64,000 nt of DNA from Marmoricola endophyticus (GCF_014644415.1 NZ_BMKQ01000001.1:3237217-3301216), one strand, 5' to 3'. Positions 25,079 to 34,028 are shown, numbered from the stretch's first letter. Made by a program: numbers and translations. Notes: a model not told the origin generated them from the sequence alone.

Positions 25079-28000
25079 TTGGCTTGGTTCGTGTCCGAGG
25101 TGCTGAGGGAGCTGGGGGAGACCCAGCTGCGTGCGTGCTTCGACTCCGGGACGTGGGCGCGGGGGCACGGCGTGCACGGTGAGGGTCTGGTGCGCTCGCT
25201 CGGGACCGAGGACACCAGCGAGGCCTCGATGGTGCTCGAGGGTGAGGTCTGGGGCACCGCACCCGATCCGTACGACGTCTCCGTGCGCCTGGCGCTTCCG
25301 CGGCCCGGGGCGAAGCCGCAGCTGTACGGCACCTGCACCTGCCCGGTCGGCTTCTTGTGCAAGCACGTCGTGGCGGCCCTGCTGGCCGCCCGGGCCACCC
25401 GGCCCGCCCGCGACGCCGGCTGGCGCGGTCGGTTGGAGGGTCTGCTCGACGAGGCGGAGGGCGGTGGTCGCCCCCCGGAGCGCCAGCCGCTGGCGCTGCT
25501 GCTGGAGATCGCCGACAACCGCCGCGGCGGGATGCCACCCGGACCGTCGCTCGGCCTGCGCCCCGCACGACCGAAGAAGTCCGGTGGCTGGACGTCGCAC
25601 CAGGTCTCGTGGGAGGGGCTGGCCCGCGGAGGGTACGAGCCGGGCCACGTCTCGGCGCTGCGGTCCCTGCACCGGCTGGGACGGGCGCACTCGTGGTACG
25701 GCGCCGGTGCGGCACCGGTGTCGGGTGAGGACGTCGGGCCCTCGCTGTGGTCGCAGCTGATGCAGGTCAAGGATGCCGGGGTGGTGCTGGTGGGCCCGGA
25801 CGGCGCGACGGTGGAGCTGCTCCACGACCGGGTGCCGGCGTCGCTGGACCTCACCCGCGACGGCGACGCGATCGCGGTGCGGATGGCCGTCGGTGACGCC
25901 GATCCGGCGGACCCGACGACGCTGCTGCTCGGCGACCCCGCCCACACCCTCGTGACGCGCGACGGCGACCGGCTGAGGGTCGGCCGGCTGGCACGGCCGC
26001 TGGACGGTCGGCTGCGCAGCATGGCACGCCGCGGCGACGTGCTCCGGGTGCCGGGTGAGGACGAGCGCGAGCTGCTGGTCGGGTTCCTGCCCCGGCTGGG
26101 CCGTCACGTGCCGGCGACCTCCTCGGACGGCAGCGTCGAGATCCCGGAGCCACCGGAGCCGCAGCTGCTGCTGCGGGTCGACTGGCCGAGCCCGGCGACG
26201 GCGGAGCTGCGCTGGCGCTGGCGGTACGGCGACCCCGACCACGACGGGACCGAGGTGCTCACGCCGACCGAGGCGTCGCCGATCCGGCGTCGCGACGAGG
26301 AGCTGGCGGTCCTGGAGCGGCTCGTCGGCGCGCTGACGAGCCCGTCGCAGCAGCTGCTGCTCACGCCGTCCAAGGCGATCCCCTCCAGTCGGCGGGTGGG
26401 GCCCGAGCAGCTCCTCTCGCTCCCGCCGACGCTCATCGAGCTGCGCGCCACCGGGCTGGTCGAGGTGGAGATGCTGAGCCCGGAGCCGGAGTTCCGCGAG
26501 GCGGAGGGCGAGCCCGAGGTGCGGTTCGCCGCCGGCGGGACCGTGCCCGAGACCGGGTCGGAGGACGACGACGCCCGCCACGACTGGCTCGACCTGGCCG
26601 TGACCGTGACCGTCGACGGGCACCCGCTGCCGGTGGCGACGCTGATCGAGGCGATGACGTCGGGGCAGGACAAGGTCTTCCTGCCCGGCGGGCTCTACGT
26701 CTCCCTCGCCGGGCCCGAGCTGACCGGTCTGGCCGACCTCGTCGCCGAGGCCGCCGCGATCGAGGCCCGCGAGCCGGGCACGCTGCGGGTGGCAGCCGCC
26801 GACCTCGGCCGCTGGGAGCAGCTGGACGCGATCGGGCTGGTGGACGCCCAGGCGGCCGAGTGGGTGCGCGCGGCCCGGCAGCTGGCCGGGGTCGACGAGC
26901 TGCCGGCCGCCGAGCCGGTGGGACTGGTCTCGCAGCTGCGGCCCTACCAGCTGGCCGGCTTCCGGTGGCTGGCCACGCTGTGGCGCTGCAGCCTGGGCGG
27001 TGTGCTCGCGGACGACATGGGTCTGGGCAAGACGCTGCAGGCGCTCGCCCTGATCGCGCTCGCGCGCTCCGAGGGCGCCGGGCCGTTCCTCGTGGTGGCG
27101 CCGACCAGCGTGGCGACGGCCTGGCTCGAGCAGGCGGCGACGCACACGCCCGGACTCGACGTGCGCACGGTCAACGGGCTGGAGAAGCGTCGGGGGCGCA
27201 CCCTGGCCGAGCTGGCCGAGGGCGCCGACGTCGTCGTCACGTCGTACTCTCTGCTCCGGATGGAGTCGGCGGCGTACGCCGACCTCGCCTGGGGAGGCCT
27301 GGTCGTCGACGAGGCCCAGACCGCGAAGAACCACCGCAGCGCGACGTACGAGGCGCTGCGGCGGGTGCCCGCCGACTTCCGCCTGGCGATGACCGGCACC
27401 CCCTTCGAGAACCGGCTGCTCGAGCTGTGGGCCGTGCTCTCCCTGGCCGCGCCCGGGCTGTGGGCGCGACCCCAGGACTTCGTCGAGCAGGTCGAGCGGC
27501 CGGTCGAGCGCCGCCACGACGAGCTGGCCCTGGCGCGGTTCCGGCGCCGGGTGCGGCCGTTCCTGCTGCGGCGGACCAAGGAGCTGGTGGCCACCGACCT
27601 GCCCGCCAAGCAGGAGCAGGTCCTGCGGGTGCAGCTCGGTGCCGGCCACCGCCGCGTGTACGACACCCACCTCCAGCGCGAGCGGCAGCGCGTGCTGGGC
27701 CTCGTCGAGGAGGGTTTCGAGCAGAACCGGATCGCCATCTTCGGCGCGCTGACCCGGCTGCGGCAGCTCAGCCTGCACGCGGGTCTGGTCGACGACGACA
27801 GCGCCGGTGTCCCGTCGGCCAAGATCGACCTCCTGGTCGAGCACCTCACCGAGGTGCTCGGGGAGGGACACCGGGCGCTGGTGTTCAGCACCTTCACGGG
27901 CTTCCTCGGCCTCGTGCGCGAGCGGTTGGCCGCCGCCGGGATCGAGACGGCCTACCTCGACGGGCGGACCCGCGACCGCGCCGTCGCGATCGAGGAGTTC

Positions 28001-28318
28001 CGCTCGGGCGAGGCGTCGGTGTTCCTGATCAGCCTCAAGGCCGGCGGGGTGGGGCTGACGCTGACCGAGGCCGACTACGTGTACGTGCTCGACCCCTGGT
28101 GGAACCCGGCCGCCGAGGCGCAGGCGATCGACCGGGCGCACCGGATCGGGCAGCAGCGGCCGGTCTTCGTCTACCGCCTGCTCACCGAGGACACCATCGA
28201 GGAGAAGGTGCACGAGCTCCAGCAGCGCAAGGCCGCGCTGTTCGCGCAGGTGATGGACGGCGACGGCGCGGGGTCGGCCGTGCTGGACGCCGACGACGTA
28301 CGAGCCCTCTTCGGCTGA
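25079..28318 (+). CDS. SWIM zinc-finger SNF2-family helicase-like ATPase
   Basis: A 1079-residue protein. Residues about 80-100 carry a SWIM finger (C-T-C-P-V-G-F-L-C-K-H). A long central region precedes the Swi2/Snf2 motor: Walker A in D-D-M-G-L-G-K-T near 645, D-E-A-Q near 743, T-G-T-P-F-E-N-R, and motif VI Q-A-I-D-R-A-H-R-I-G-Q-Q-R-P near 1015. Bacterial members are DNA translocases thought to strip RNA polymerase or protein blocks. The start is uncertain: TTG at 25079 or GTG at 25091, neither with a good ribosome site. Confidence 0.92.
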   Translation: MAWFVSEVLRELGETQLRACFDSGTWARGHGVHGEGLVRSLGTEDTSEASMVLEGEVWGTAPDPYDVSVRLALPRPGAKPQLYGTCTCPVGFLCKHVVAALLAARATRPARDAGWRGRLEGLLDEAEGGGRPPERQPLALLLEIADNRRGGMPPGPSLGLRPARPKKSGGWTSHQVSWEGLARGGYEPGHVSALRSLHRLGRAHSWYGAGAAPVSGEDVGPSLWSQLMQVKDAGVVLVGPDGATVELLHDRVPASLDLTRDGDAIAVRMAVGDADPADPTTLLLGDPAHTLVTRDGDRLRVGRLARPLDGRLRSMARRGDVLRVPGEDERELLVGFLPRLGRHVPATSSDGSVEIPEPPEPQLLLRVDWPSPATAELRWRWRYGDPDHDGTEVLTPTEASPIRRRDEELAVLERLVGALTSPSQQLLLTPSKAIPSSRRVGPEQLLSLPPTLIELRATGLVEVEMLSPEPEFREAEGEPEVRFAAGGTVPETGSEDDDARHDWLDLAVTVTVDGHPLPVATLIEAMTSGQDKVFLPGGLYVSLAGPELTGLADLVAEAAAIEAREPGTLRVAAADLGRWEQLDAIGLVDAQAAEWVRAARQLAGVDELPAAEPVGLVSQLRPYQLAGFRWLATLWRCSLGGVLADDMGLGKTLQALALIALARSEGAGPFLVVAPTSVATAWLEQAATHTPGLDVRTVNGLEKRRGRTLAELAEGADVVVTSYSLLRMESAAYADLAWGGLVVDEAQTAKNHRSATYEALRRVPADFRLAMTGTPFENRLLELWAVLSLAAPGLWARPQDFVEQVERPVERRHDELALARFRRRVRPFLLRRTKELVATDLPAKQEQVLRVQLGAGHRRVYDTHLQRERQRVLGLVEEGFEQNRIAIFGALTRLRQLSLHAGLVDDDSAGVPSAKIDLLVEHLTEVLGEGHRALVFSTFTGFLGLVRERLAAAGIETAYLDGRTRDRAVAIEEFRSGEASVFLISLKAGGVGLTLTEADYVYVLDPWWNPAAEAQAIDRAHRIGQQRPVFVYRLLTEDTIEEKVHELQQRKAALFAQVMDGDGAGSAVLDADDVRALFG

Positions 28319-28379
28319 CGGCCTGCACCCCTCGCCCGGCGGTGCGTCTGCGAGCGGGCCGGTCGGTACCTTTGCCCCG

Positions 28380-29105
28380 GTGGGCGAGGAGGGTGCTGCA
28401 CTGAGCCGGGTCTGGGGTGACGTCACGGGCACCCAGCCGGCACCGTCCACCGCGGCGGTGTGGGTCGTCGGCGTGCTCGCGCTGCTCGTGGTCGCCTACC
28501 GGCCGACCTGGGCCGTCACCCGTCACGTGGTGACCATCGCCCACGAGGGGGCGCACGGCGTCGTGGCGCTGCTCAGCGGACGCCGGCTGGCCGGCATCCG
28601 GCTGCACTCGGACTCGTCCGGGGTGACGGTGTCGAAGGGCAGGCCGCGCGGGATCGGCATGATCCTGACCGCCGCGGCGGGGTACGTCGGCCCCGGCCTG
28701 CTCGGTCTCGCGGCGGCGTACGTCCTCCACCGCGGGCACGCGCTCGGGCTGCTCTGGGGCGTCCTGCTCCTGCTGGCGCTCCTGCTGCTGCAGATCCGCA
28801 ACTTCCGCGGGCTGTGGTCGGTGGCGCTGGCCGGGATCGTCGTGTTCGCCGTCTCCTGGTGGGCGGGCGGGCAGCTGCAGTCGCTGGTGGCGTACGCCGG
28901 GACCTGGTTCCTGCTGCTGGCCGCGCCGAAGACGGTGGTCGAGCTCCAGCGCACGCGGCGTCACGGTCGCGGGGCCACCTCCGACGCCGACCAGCTGGCG
29001 CGGCTGACCCACCTGCCCGGCGTGGTGTGGGTGGTGGTGTTCCTGGTCGTCGACATGGGCGCGCTCGCACTGGGTGCCGGACTGATCCTCCGGCCGGTCG
29101 GATGA
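28380..29105 (+). CDS. M50-family membrane metalloprotease
   Basis: This 241-residue polytopic membrane protein has H-E-G-A-H (HExxH) within T-I-A-H-E-G-A-H-G-V-V near residue 58 and, near the C-terminus, D-A-D-Q-L-A-R-L-T-H-L-P-G-V-V-W, which resembles the peptide found in short M50B site-2-protease relatives. Six or so hydrophobic segments lie between and after. Such proteins cleave membrane-bound substrates in signalling, but the target is unknown. GTG start 61 bases after the SNF2 gene. Confidence 0.85.
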   Translation: MGEEGAALSRVWGDVTGTQPAPSTAAVWVVGVLALLVVAYRPTWAVTRHVVTIAHEGAHGVVALLSGRRLAGIRLHSDSSGVTVSKGRPRGIGMILTAAAGYVGPGLLGLAAAYVLHRGHALGLLWGVLLLLALLLLQIRNFRGLWSVALAGIVVFAVSWWAGGQLQSLVAYAGTWFLLLAAPKTVVELQRTRRHGRGATSDADQLARLTHLPGVVWVVVFLVVDMGALALGAGLILRPVG

Positions 29106-29159
29106 GCACGAGGGCCGAGCCTCTGGCGCGACACGGCGACGGCGTCGAGACTGGCCGGC

Positions 29160-29579
29160 ATGACTGACTTCAACGACCGCGTCCTCGCCGAGTTCCACGA
29201 GCGCAACGGCGTCGTCACCGAGGCCGCACCCTTCGGCGACGCGCTCGTGGTGATGCACACCGTGGGCGCCAAGTCCGGGGCGGAGCGGCTGAACCCGGTG
29301 ATGGGGCTGCCGGACGGCGACGGCTGGCTGGTCGCCGCGTCCAAGGCCGGCGCGCCCGACAACCCGGCGTGGTACCACAACCTCCTCGCCCATCCCGAGA
29401 TCACGATCGAGACCGGCGACGGGACCACCATCCGCACGGTCGACGTGCGCGCCACCGATCTGCAGGGCGAGGACCGCGACGCCGCCTGGGCCCGGTTCAC
29501 CGCCGCCAGCGACGGCTTCAAGGAGTACGAGGCCAAGACCGACCGCACGATCCCGGTGCTGCGCCTGGCTCCTCGCTGA
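29160..29579 (+). CDS. deazaflavin (F420)-dependent nitroreductase family protein
   Basis: A 139-residue split beta-barrel protein of the DDN type. M-H-T-V-G-A-K-S-G follows the N-terminal helix, and the central N-P-A-W-Y-H-N-L-L-A-H-P motif is diagnostic. In Mycobacterium the family uses F420H2 to reduce nitroimidazoles and menaquinone-like quinones. ATG start; no operon partner is evident. Confidence 0.92.
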   Translation: MTDFNDRVLAEFHERNGVVTEAAPFGDALVVMHTVGAKSGAERLNPVMGLPDGDGWLVAASKAGAPDNPAWYHNLLAHPEITIETGDGTTIRTVDVRATDLQGEDRDAAWARFTAASDGFKEYEAKTDRTIPVLRLAPR

Positions 29580-29632
29580 GAGTCGGTGGCACCGCGACCT
29601 CACGAACCGGGTCGCCGGCGCGTCTACCTCAC

Positions 29633-30091
29633 GTGATCCCCTTCGAGTCGGCTGTCGAGCGGCACGGTGCCACCGTGCTGCGGGTGTGTCGTGCGGTGCT
29701 CGGGCCGCTCGAGGCCGAGGACGCCTGGGCCGAGACCTTCCTCGCCGCGCTGTCGTCGTACGACGACCTGCCCGAGGGCACCAACCTCGAGGCGTGGCTG
29801 GTGACGGTCGCCCACCGCAAGGCGATCGACGTACGACGTGCCGAGCAGCGCCGCGCCGTCCCCAGCGCCGAGCTGCCCGAGCACGGTCGGCACGACCCCG
29901 ATCCCACCGCGCACGACCCGGTGTACGACGCCCTGCGCGCGCTGCCGCCCAAGCAGCGGCAGGCGGTCGCCTACCACCATCTCGGTGGCCTGAGCCACCG
30001 CGAGGTCGCCGAGATCCTCGGCGGCACCGAGGCCGCCGCCCGCCGGGCGTGCGCCGACGGCATCACCACCTTGAGGAGGACCCTGCGATGA
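29633..30091 (+). CDS. sigma-70/ECF-like sigma factor coupled to ogt
   Basis: From a GTG at 29633 the 152-residue protein shows a compact sigma region 2 (L-E-A-E-D-A-W-A-E-T-F-L-A-A-L, then W-L-V-T-V-A-H-R-K-A-I-D) and region 4 (L-P-P-K-Q-R-Q-A-V-A-Y, then L-S-H-R-E-V-A-E-I-L-G-G-T-E-A-A-A-R-R). It should bind core RNA polymerase and direct it to alternative promoters. Its stop overlaps the ogt start (ATGA), so the two proteins are made together, which suggests a dedicated alkylation-stress role. No anti-sigma gene is adjacent. Confidence 0.82.
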   Translation: MIPFESAVERHGATVLRVCRAVLGPLEAEDAWAETFLAALSSYDDLPEGTNLEAWLVTVAHRKAIDVRRAEQRRAVPSAELPEHGRHDPDPTAHDPVYDALRALPPKQRQAVAYHHLGGLSHREVAEILGGTEAAARRACADGITTLRRTLR

Positions 30092-30687
30092 GCACGACGG
30101 ACGACCTGCTGAGCACCATCGGTCGCGACGACGACCCCGCCACCATGGCCCGGCTGCACGCGCGGCTCGAGGAGTCGCGCGACGTCGACGTCGCGTACCG
30201 GGTGGTGGACAGCCCGCTCGGTGACCTGCTGGTGGCGACGACCGAGCGCGGCGTGGTGCGGGTCGGCTTCGAGTCCGTCGGCCACGACGCGGTGCTCGAC
30301 GAGCTCGGCCGCGACCTGAGCCCACGCGTGCTCCGCGCGCCGCGGCGCCTGGACGACGCGGCGCGCCAGCTCGCGGAGTACTTCGGCGGTGAGCGGGAGC
30401 GGTTCGACCTCCGGCTCGACACCCGGCTGGCCCACGGCTTCCGGCTCGAGGTGGTCGAGCACCTTCGCGAGATCGGCTACGGCGAGACGGCGTCGTACGC
30501 CCAGGTCGCCGAGCTCGCGGGACGCCCGCGCGCGATCCGCGCCGTCGGCACGGCGTGTGCGCGCAACCCGCTGCCGGTGGTGCTGCCCTGCCACCGCGTC
30601 GTCCGCTCCGACGGCACGCCGGGCCAGTACGCCGGGGGCCCGGCGGCCAAGCGGTACCTGCTCGACCTGGAGAGCGCCGGGGCGTGA
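30088..30687 (+). CDS. ogt: methylated-DNA-[protein]-cysteine S-methyltransferase
   Basis: The 199-residue suicide enzyme removes O6-alkyl groups from guanine by transfer to Cys168 in P-C-H-R-V. The helix-turn-helix-like R-A-I-R-A-V-G-T-A-C-A-R-N-P arginine finger precedes it. GAGGAGGA at 30073-30080 lies 7 bases before the ATG. The N-terminal extension of about 35 residues before the typical domain carries no known motif. Coupling with the sigma-like gene upstream is by a 4-base overlap. Confidence 0.95.
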   Translation: MSTTDDLLSTIGRDDDPATMARLHARLEESRDVDVAYRVVDSPLGDLLVATTERGVVRVGFESVGHDAVLDELGRDLSPRVLRAPRRLDDAARQLAEYFGGERERFDLRLDTRLAHGFRLEVVEHLREIGYGETASYAQVAELAGRPRAIRAVGTACARNPLPVVLPCHRVVRSDGTPGQYAGGPAAKRYLLDLESAGA

Positions 30688-30689
30688 GG

Positions 30690-31496
30690 TCAGGGCTGGT
30701 GCCGGTAGGGCGCCCGCTGCTCCGCGACCGGCCTGGCCGGCGGGGCACCCGGCCGCAGCCGCGGGGTGCGCGTGGAGTTCGTGCCCTCGCGGTTCGAGCC
30801 CTTCTCGATGATCACCAGGTTGTGGTACGCGTGCACCGCCTGCACGTGCAGGTCGGTGTACGTCGGCTCGTACCCCTCGTCGAGGAACGGGAACTCCTCG
30901 TGGTGCAACCCGTCGAGCAGGTCCTTGACCAGCGCCATCGAGGTGGCGGGGTCGTGCAGGTCCGCGCTCCCGCCCCAGGCCGGCCAGTACGAGGTCTGGA
31001 TGTCCTCGATGGCGTAGAGGCCCTCGGGTGCCAGTCGCGGGAAGAGCCGGGCGAAGGTCTCGCGCACGTGGGCGGGGCGGTGGCTCCCGTCGTCGACGAT
31101 GATCGAGATCTCTCCCTGGTCGGCCAGGATCCGCTCGAGCACCGCGGGGTCGGTCTGGGACCCCTGGTAGGTACGGATCCGGTGCTCCTCTACCGACGAC
31201 TTGTCCTCGATGTCGAGCCCGACGATCTGGGCGTCGCCGAAGAACGCCTTCCACATCCGCAGCGAGGCGCCGCCCCGCTTGCGCGCGTACCCCCCGATCC
31301 CGATCTCCAGCATCGTGAACCGGCGGTCCCGCCAGGGGCCGAAGTGGTGCTCGTAGTGCGGCGTGTAACGGTGCAGACCCCACTTGTCGGTCTTGAACTG
31401 CTGGGCCAGCTCGGTCAGGGACGGGCGTGCGGTGGGGCCGATCGGCAGCGAGTCGAGGCGCGGGTGGCGCAGCCACTGCCACCACCGCTCGCCCAC
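30690..31496 (-). CDS. class I SAM-dependent methyltransferase
   Basis: The core reads M-L-E-I-G-I-G-G-Y (SAM loop), V-G-L-D-I-E-D-K-S (acidic end of strand 2) and I-I-V-D-D-G-S-H (strand 4), matching the sugar/macrocin O-methyltransferase-like family found in glycan and natural-product loci. D-D-G-S-H probably positions the metal or substrate. I place the start at the GTG at 31496 (268 aa); the frame stays open to 31907, but the extension lacks family character and overlaps the divergent excalibur gene. Acceptor unknown. It converges on ogt with 2 bases between stops. Confidence 0.82.
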   Translation of the reverse strand: MGERWWQWLRHPRLDSLPIGPTARPSLTELAQQFKTDKWGLHRYTPHYEHHFGPWRDRRFTMLEIGIGGYARKRGGASLRMWKAFFGDAQIVGLDIEDKSSVEEHRIRTYQGSQTDPAVLERILADQGEISIIVDDGSHRPAHVRETFARLFPRLAPEGLYAIEDIQTSYWPAWGGSADLHDPATSMALVKDLLDGLHHEEFPFLDEGYEPTYTDLHVQAVHAYHNLVIIEKGSNREGTNSTRTPRLRPGAPPARPVAEQRAPYRHQP

Positions 31497-31716
31497 CCGC
31501 GGCTTGACGTGCCTGACGAGGAGCGCCTTCGCGCGCTCGGGTCGTGGGGAAGCGATCGCACTCTCCTGGGTCGTGGCGGACCGGCAACCTACCAGGGTCG
31601 AGTGAAGCCCCTTCTGTCCGAAAAGCCGGACACGAACGGCTCGCGCACCCCACACTTCACGTCGGCGCGCGGAGTCCTCCGGTGCGTCGCTCCCACTCGG
31701 ACCACAAGGACATCCC

Positions 31717-31983
31717 ATGCTGAAGAAGATGCTCGTCGTCGGCGCGACCGCCGGCCTGCTGCTGGCGGGCACCGCCCACTCCGCGGACGCCGCCCCGAAG
31801 GCGCGTGAGTTCAAGAACTGCACCCAGCTGAACAAGACGTACCACCACGGGGTCGGCCGACCCGGCGCCCACGACCACACCTCCGGCAAGCCGGTCACGA
31901 CCTTCAAGCGGTCCGCCGCGCTCTACAAGGCGAACAAGAAGAGCGACCGCGACAAGGACGGCATCGCCTGCGAGAAGCGCTGA
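31717..31983 (+). CDS. secreted excalibur calcium-binding domain protein
   Basis: The 88-residue product has a signal peptide (cleavage likely after S-A-D-A-A near residue 26). The mature domain begins F-K-N-C-T-Q-L-N and ends D-R-D-K-D-G-I-A-C-E-K-R, the D-x-D-x-D-G-x-x-C-E signature of the excalibur domain, an EF-hand-like loop closed by a disulfide. Such domains usually sit at the cell surface and bind Ca2+. Confidence 0.92.
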   Translation: MLKKMLVVGATAGLLLAGTAHSADAAPKAREFKNCTQLNKTYHHGVGRPGAHDHTSGKPVTTFKRSAALYKANKKSDRDKDGIACEKR

Positions 31984-31996
31984 GCGTGGACGCGGG

Positions 31997-32260
31997 GTGA
32001 CCTGGACGCTGACGGCGGCCGACGGGTCGACCTACGAGAGCCCGACGCCCGGGACGTACGGCGGCAACCGCAGGCAGGGGGTGTACGGCACCCTGTCCTG
32101 CGGGGTTGCCCGTGACCAGCGGCGCCGGTTCCCCGAGACGATGCGTGCCCACCGGGTGTTCTTCGCCGACGAGGAGACCGCCTCGGCGGCGGGTCTCCGT
32201 CCCTGCGGTTCCTGCCTGCCGGACGCGTACCGCGCGTGGAAGCAGCGTCGGGGCCAGTGA
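31997..32260 (+). CDS. stand-alone Ada-type zinc-binding domain protein
   Basis: An 87-residue protein, GTG start, 13 bases after the excalibur gene. It keeps the Ada N-terminal pattern: Cys35 in T-L-S-C-G-V-A-R, then V-F-F-A-D-E-E-T-A-S-A-A-G and R-P-C-G-S-C (Cys70, Cys73). In E. coli Ada four Cys bind zinc and the first accepts methyl from DNA phosphotriesters; here the second ligand (expected at residue 39) is Arg. It may bind zinc with another ligand or be structural. No methyltransferase domain is attached, though ogt is about 1.3 kb away. Confidence 0.72.
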   Translation: MTWTLTAADGSTYESPTPGTYGGNRRQGVYGTLSCGVARDQRRRFPETMRAHRVFFADEETASAAGLRPCGSCLPDAYRAWKQRRGQ

Positions 32261-32327
32261 CGACGGTCATGTTGCGTTGCGTCACAAACGCTGCGAATCC
32301 TCAAGCAGGCAAGGTGAAACTCGTCCG

Positions 32328-32459
32328 ATGGACGACACCTGCGACTTCTGCGGACACGACTGGCACGGTCTGACCTGCCGGCACAAGGACATCGAGCGAG
32401 GGTTGATGCTGCGCGTGGTCCCGTGCACCTGCGAGTCGAGCCTCGAGGCGGCGTCCTGA
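32328..32459 (+). CDS. small Cys-rich protein (43 aa)
   Basis: The product MDDTCDFCGHDWHGLTCRHK continues to a C-T-C near the end. C-x2-C, a later C, nearby His residues and C-x-C suggest a tiny zinc-binding protein. There is no strong ribosome site and the coding length is short, so confidence is limited. It converges on the Nei-type glycosylase gene. Confidence 0.45.
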   Translation: MDDTCDFCGHDWHGLTCRHKDIERGLMLRVVPCTCESSLEAAS

Positions 32460-32466
32460 GGGGAGC

Positions 32467-33267
32467 TCACGGGTCCGGCTGGCACGTCGGGCACCAGAAC
32501 AGGTTCCGGCCACCCCATGTGGTGCGTCGTACCGGTGTGCCGCAGAGCCGGCACGGTCTGCCCTCACGGCGGTAGACGTAGTACGCATCGGTCTGTCGCA
32601 CGCGGCCCTCGCCGGGTGCGCGGTCCTCTGGACGAGTGGTGACGATGCGACCGCTGCGCACGCCGGCGTGCATCAGGACACGCAGGTCCTCCCAGAGGAC
32701 CCCCCACGACGACTCGTCGACCAGGCGGCCGGGCAACCACGGGCTGAGGCCGTGCCGGAACAGGATCTCCGCGCGGTAGACGTTCCCGATCCCGGCGACG
32801 ACGCACTGGTCCATCAGGAGCGCGCCGATGCCCGTCCGACGCCGGACCAGGTTCGCCAGCACCCTCTCGGCCGAGGAGTCGTCGCGCAGCGGGTCCGGGC
32901 CGAGGCGCGCGGTCACCGCATCGCGCTCGGTCGGAGTCAGGACCTCGCAGGTGATCGGCCCGCGCAGCTCGAGCCAGTGGCTCTCCCCGGTCACCCTCAT
33001 CCGCACGGCCCCGCGCGGCTCGGGAGCGGGAAGCCGGCCGTCACGGAACCGGCCGAAGAGGCCGAGGTGCACGTGCACGAGCCGACCGCCGGCGTACTCG
33101 TGGAACAGGTGCTTGCCCCAGGCGTCGGTACCGACCACCTCGGAGCCCGAGACGAGCGCCGCGCCTTCGGCGAAGCGGCCCTGCGGGCTCTCGACGTACG
33201 CCGGCGCGCCCGTCAGGAGCCGGGCGTGCCGTCGCGCCAGTCGGTGGATCGTGTGGCCCTCAGGCAC
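32467..33267 (-). CDS. Fpg/Nei-family DNA glycosylase (endonuclease VIII-like)
   Basis: The 266-residue enzyme begins M-P-E-G-H-T-I-H-R-L, with the catalytic Pro2-Glu3 pair exposed after Met removal, as in actinobacterial Nei2. The H2TH segment lies around M-D-Q-C-V-V-A-G-I-G-N-V-Y-R, and a C-terminal zinc finger reads C-R-L-C ... C-P-T-C. It excises oxidised pyrimidines and cuts the abasic site. It is 18 bases downstream of an SGNH hydrolase gene on the same strand. Confidence 0.93.
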   Translation of the reverse strand: MPEGHTIHRLARRHARLLTGAPAYVESPQGRFAEGAALVSGSEVVGTDAWGKHLFHEYAGGRLVHVHLGLFGRFRDGRLPAPEPRGAVRMRVTGESHWLELRGPITCEVLTPTERDAVTARLGPDPLRDDSSAERVLANLVRRRTGIGALLMDQCVVAGIGNVYRAEILFRHGLSPWLPGRLVDESSWGVLWEDLRVLMHAGVRSGRIVTTRPEDRAPGEGRVRQTDAYYVYRREGRPCRLCGTPVRRTTWGGRNLFWCPTCQPDP

Positions 33268-33285
33268 CGGCGGACTCCGGGCGGC

Positions 33286-33981
33286 TCAACGGCGGCGCAC
33301 CGCTTCGGCCACCAGATCGGCCATCGCCGCGTAGCCGGTGTCGTTGGGGTGGAAGTGGTCCTCGGCGACGCGGCCGCGCCACGACCTCATCCGCGGGTCG
33401 CGGAAGTCGGCGACCACGACTCGTCCGGCGGCAGCGGCGGCGTCGACCTGGCGGTTGAACTCCAGGGCCGCGGGCGACCCGCCCGGCTGGGTGGCCATGA
33501 CGGTGCCCACCGGCAGCCGCTCGAGGAGCTCGGCCAGCGCGCCGGGGAGCAGAGGGCGGTGGCGACGGCTGAACAGGTCGTTGCTGCCGATGAGGCAGGT
33601 GACCAGGTCGGCGGGGGCGATCGCCTCCAGCGCGGGGAGCTGGCGCTCGAGCAGGTCCGCGACCCTGCCGCCGTACACCGAGAGGTTGACGTGGCGGTAG
33701 GCCGGGTCGAGGCGGCGTGCGAGCTGTCCCGCCCACCCCATGAACGGCGACGACGCACCGACGCCCTGGGCCATCGAGTCGCCCAGCGTGACCCACAGCG
33801 GTCCGTCCGAGGCGACCGCCTCGGCGTTGTGCCGCTCCCACGCGGCGGCGTACGGGCCGACCTGCGCCTGCACCCGGCGCACGCCGGGCAGGACCAGGCC
33901 GAGGGCCGTGACGACGGGCCCGCGACGTCGACCGCTCAGGTTGGAGTAGGCGAAGTCGGCGTCGGGCACGTCTCGATCCAA
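33286..33981 (-). CDS. SGNH/GDSL hydrolase
   Basis: This 231-residue esterase-like protein has block I L-G-D-S-M-A-Q-G-V-G, block III I-G-S-N-D-L and block V H-P-N-D-T-G-Y, supplying Ser, Asn and the Asp/His pair. No signal peptide is evident, so it is probably cytosolic. The start could be the TTG at 33981 or the GTG at 33969. Substrate unknown. It may share a transcript with the Nei-type gene. Confidence 0.85.
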   Translation of the reverse strand: MDRDVPDADFAYSNLSGRRRGPVVTALGLVLPGVRRVQAQVGPYAAAWERHNAEAVASDGPLWVTLGDSMAQGVGASSPFMGWAGQLARRLDPAYRHVNLSVYGGRVADLLERQLPALEAIAPADLVTCLIGSNDLFSRRHRPLLPGALAELLERLPVGTVMATQPGGSPAALEFNRQVDAAAAAGRVVVADFRDPRMRSWRGRVAEDHFHPNDTGYAAMADLVAEAVRRR

Positions 33982-34028
33982 CCAGCCGGTCGTGACAAAC
34001 GTCTGTGTTCGGCCGGAGCGGAACTCCC

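Noticed and set aside
24611-28450. A long minus-strand open frame covering the SNF2 gene
   Set aside because: It is the complement of a high-GC coding gene, rich in Arg, Gly, Pro and His without domains. Only its last part (24611-24976) has a ribosome site and gene-like features.
31497-31907. N-terminal extension of the methyltransferase gene
   Set aside because: The open frame continues but lacks family features and would overlap the excalibur gene's promoter and coding sequence.
33994-34016. A possible SOS box near the DUF1707 gene
   Set aside because: The two half-sites (CGAAC and GTTTG) are 6 bases apart rather than 4.
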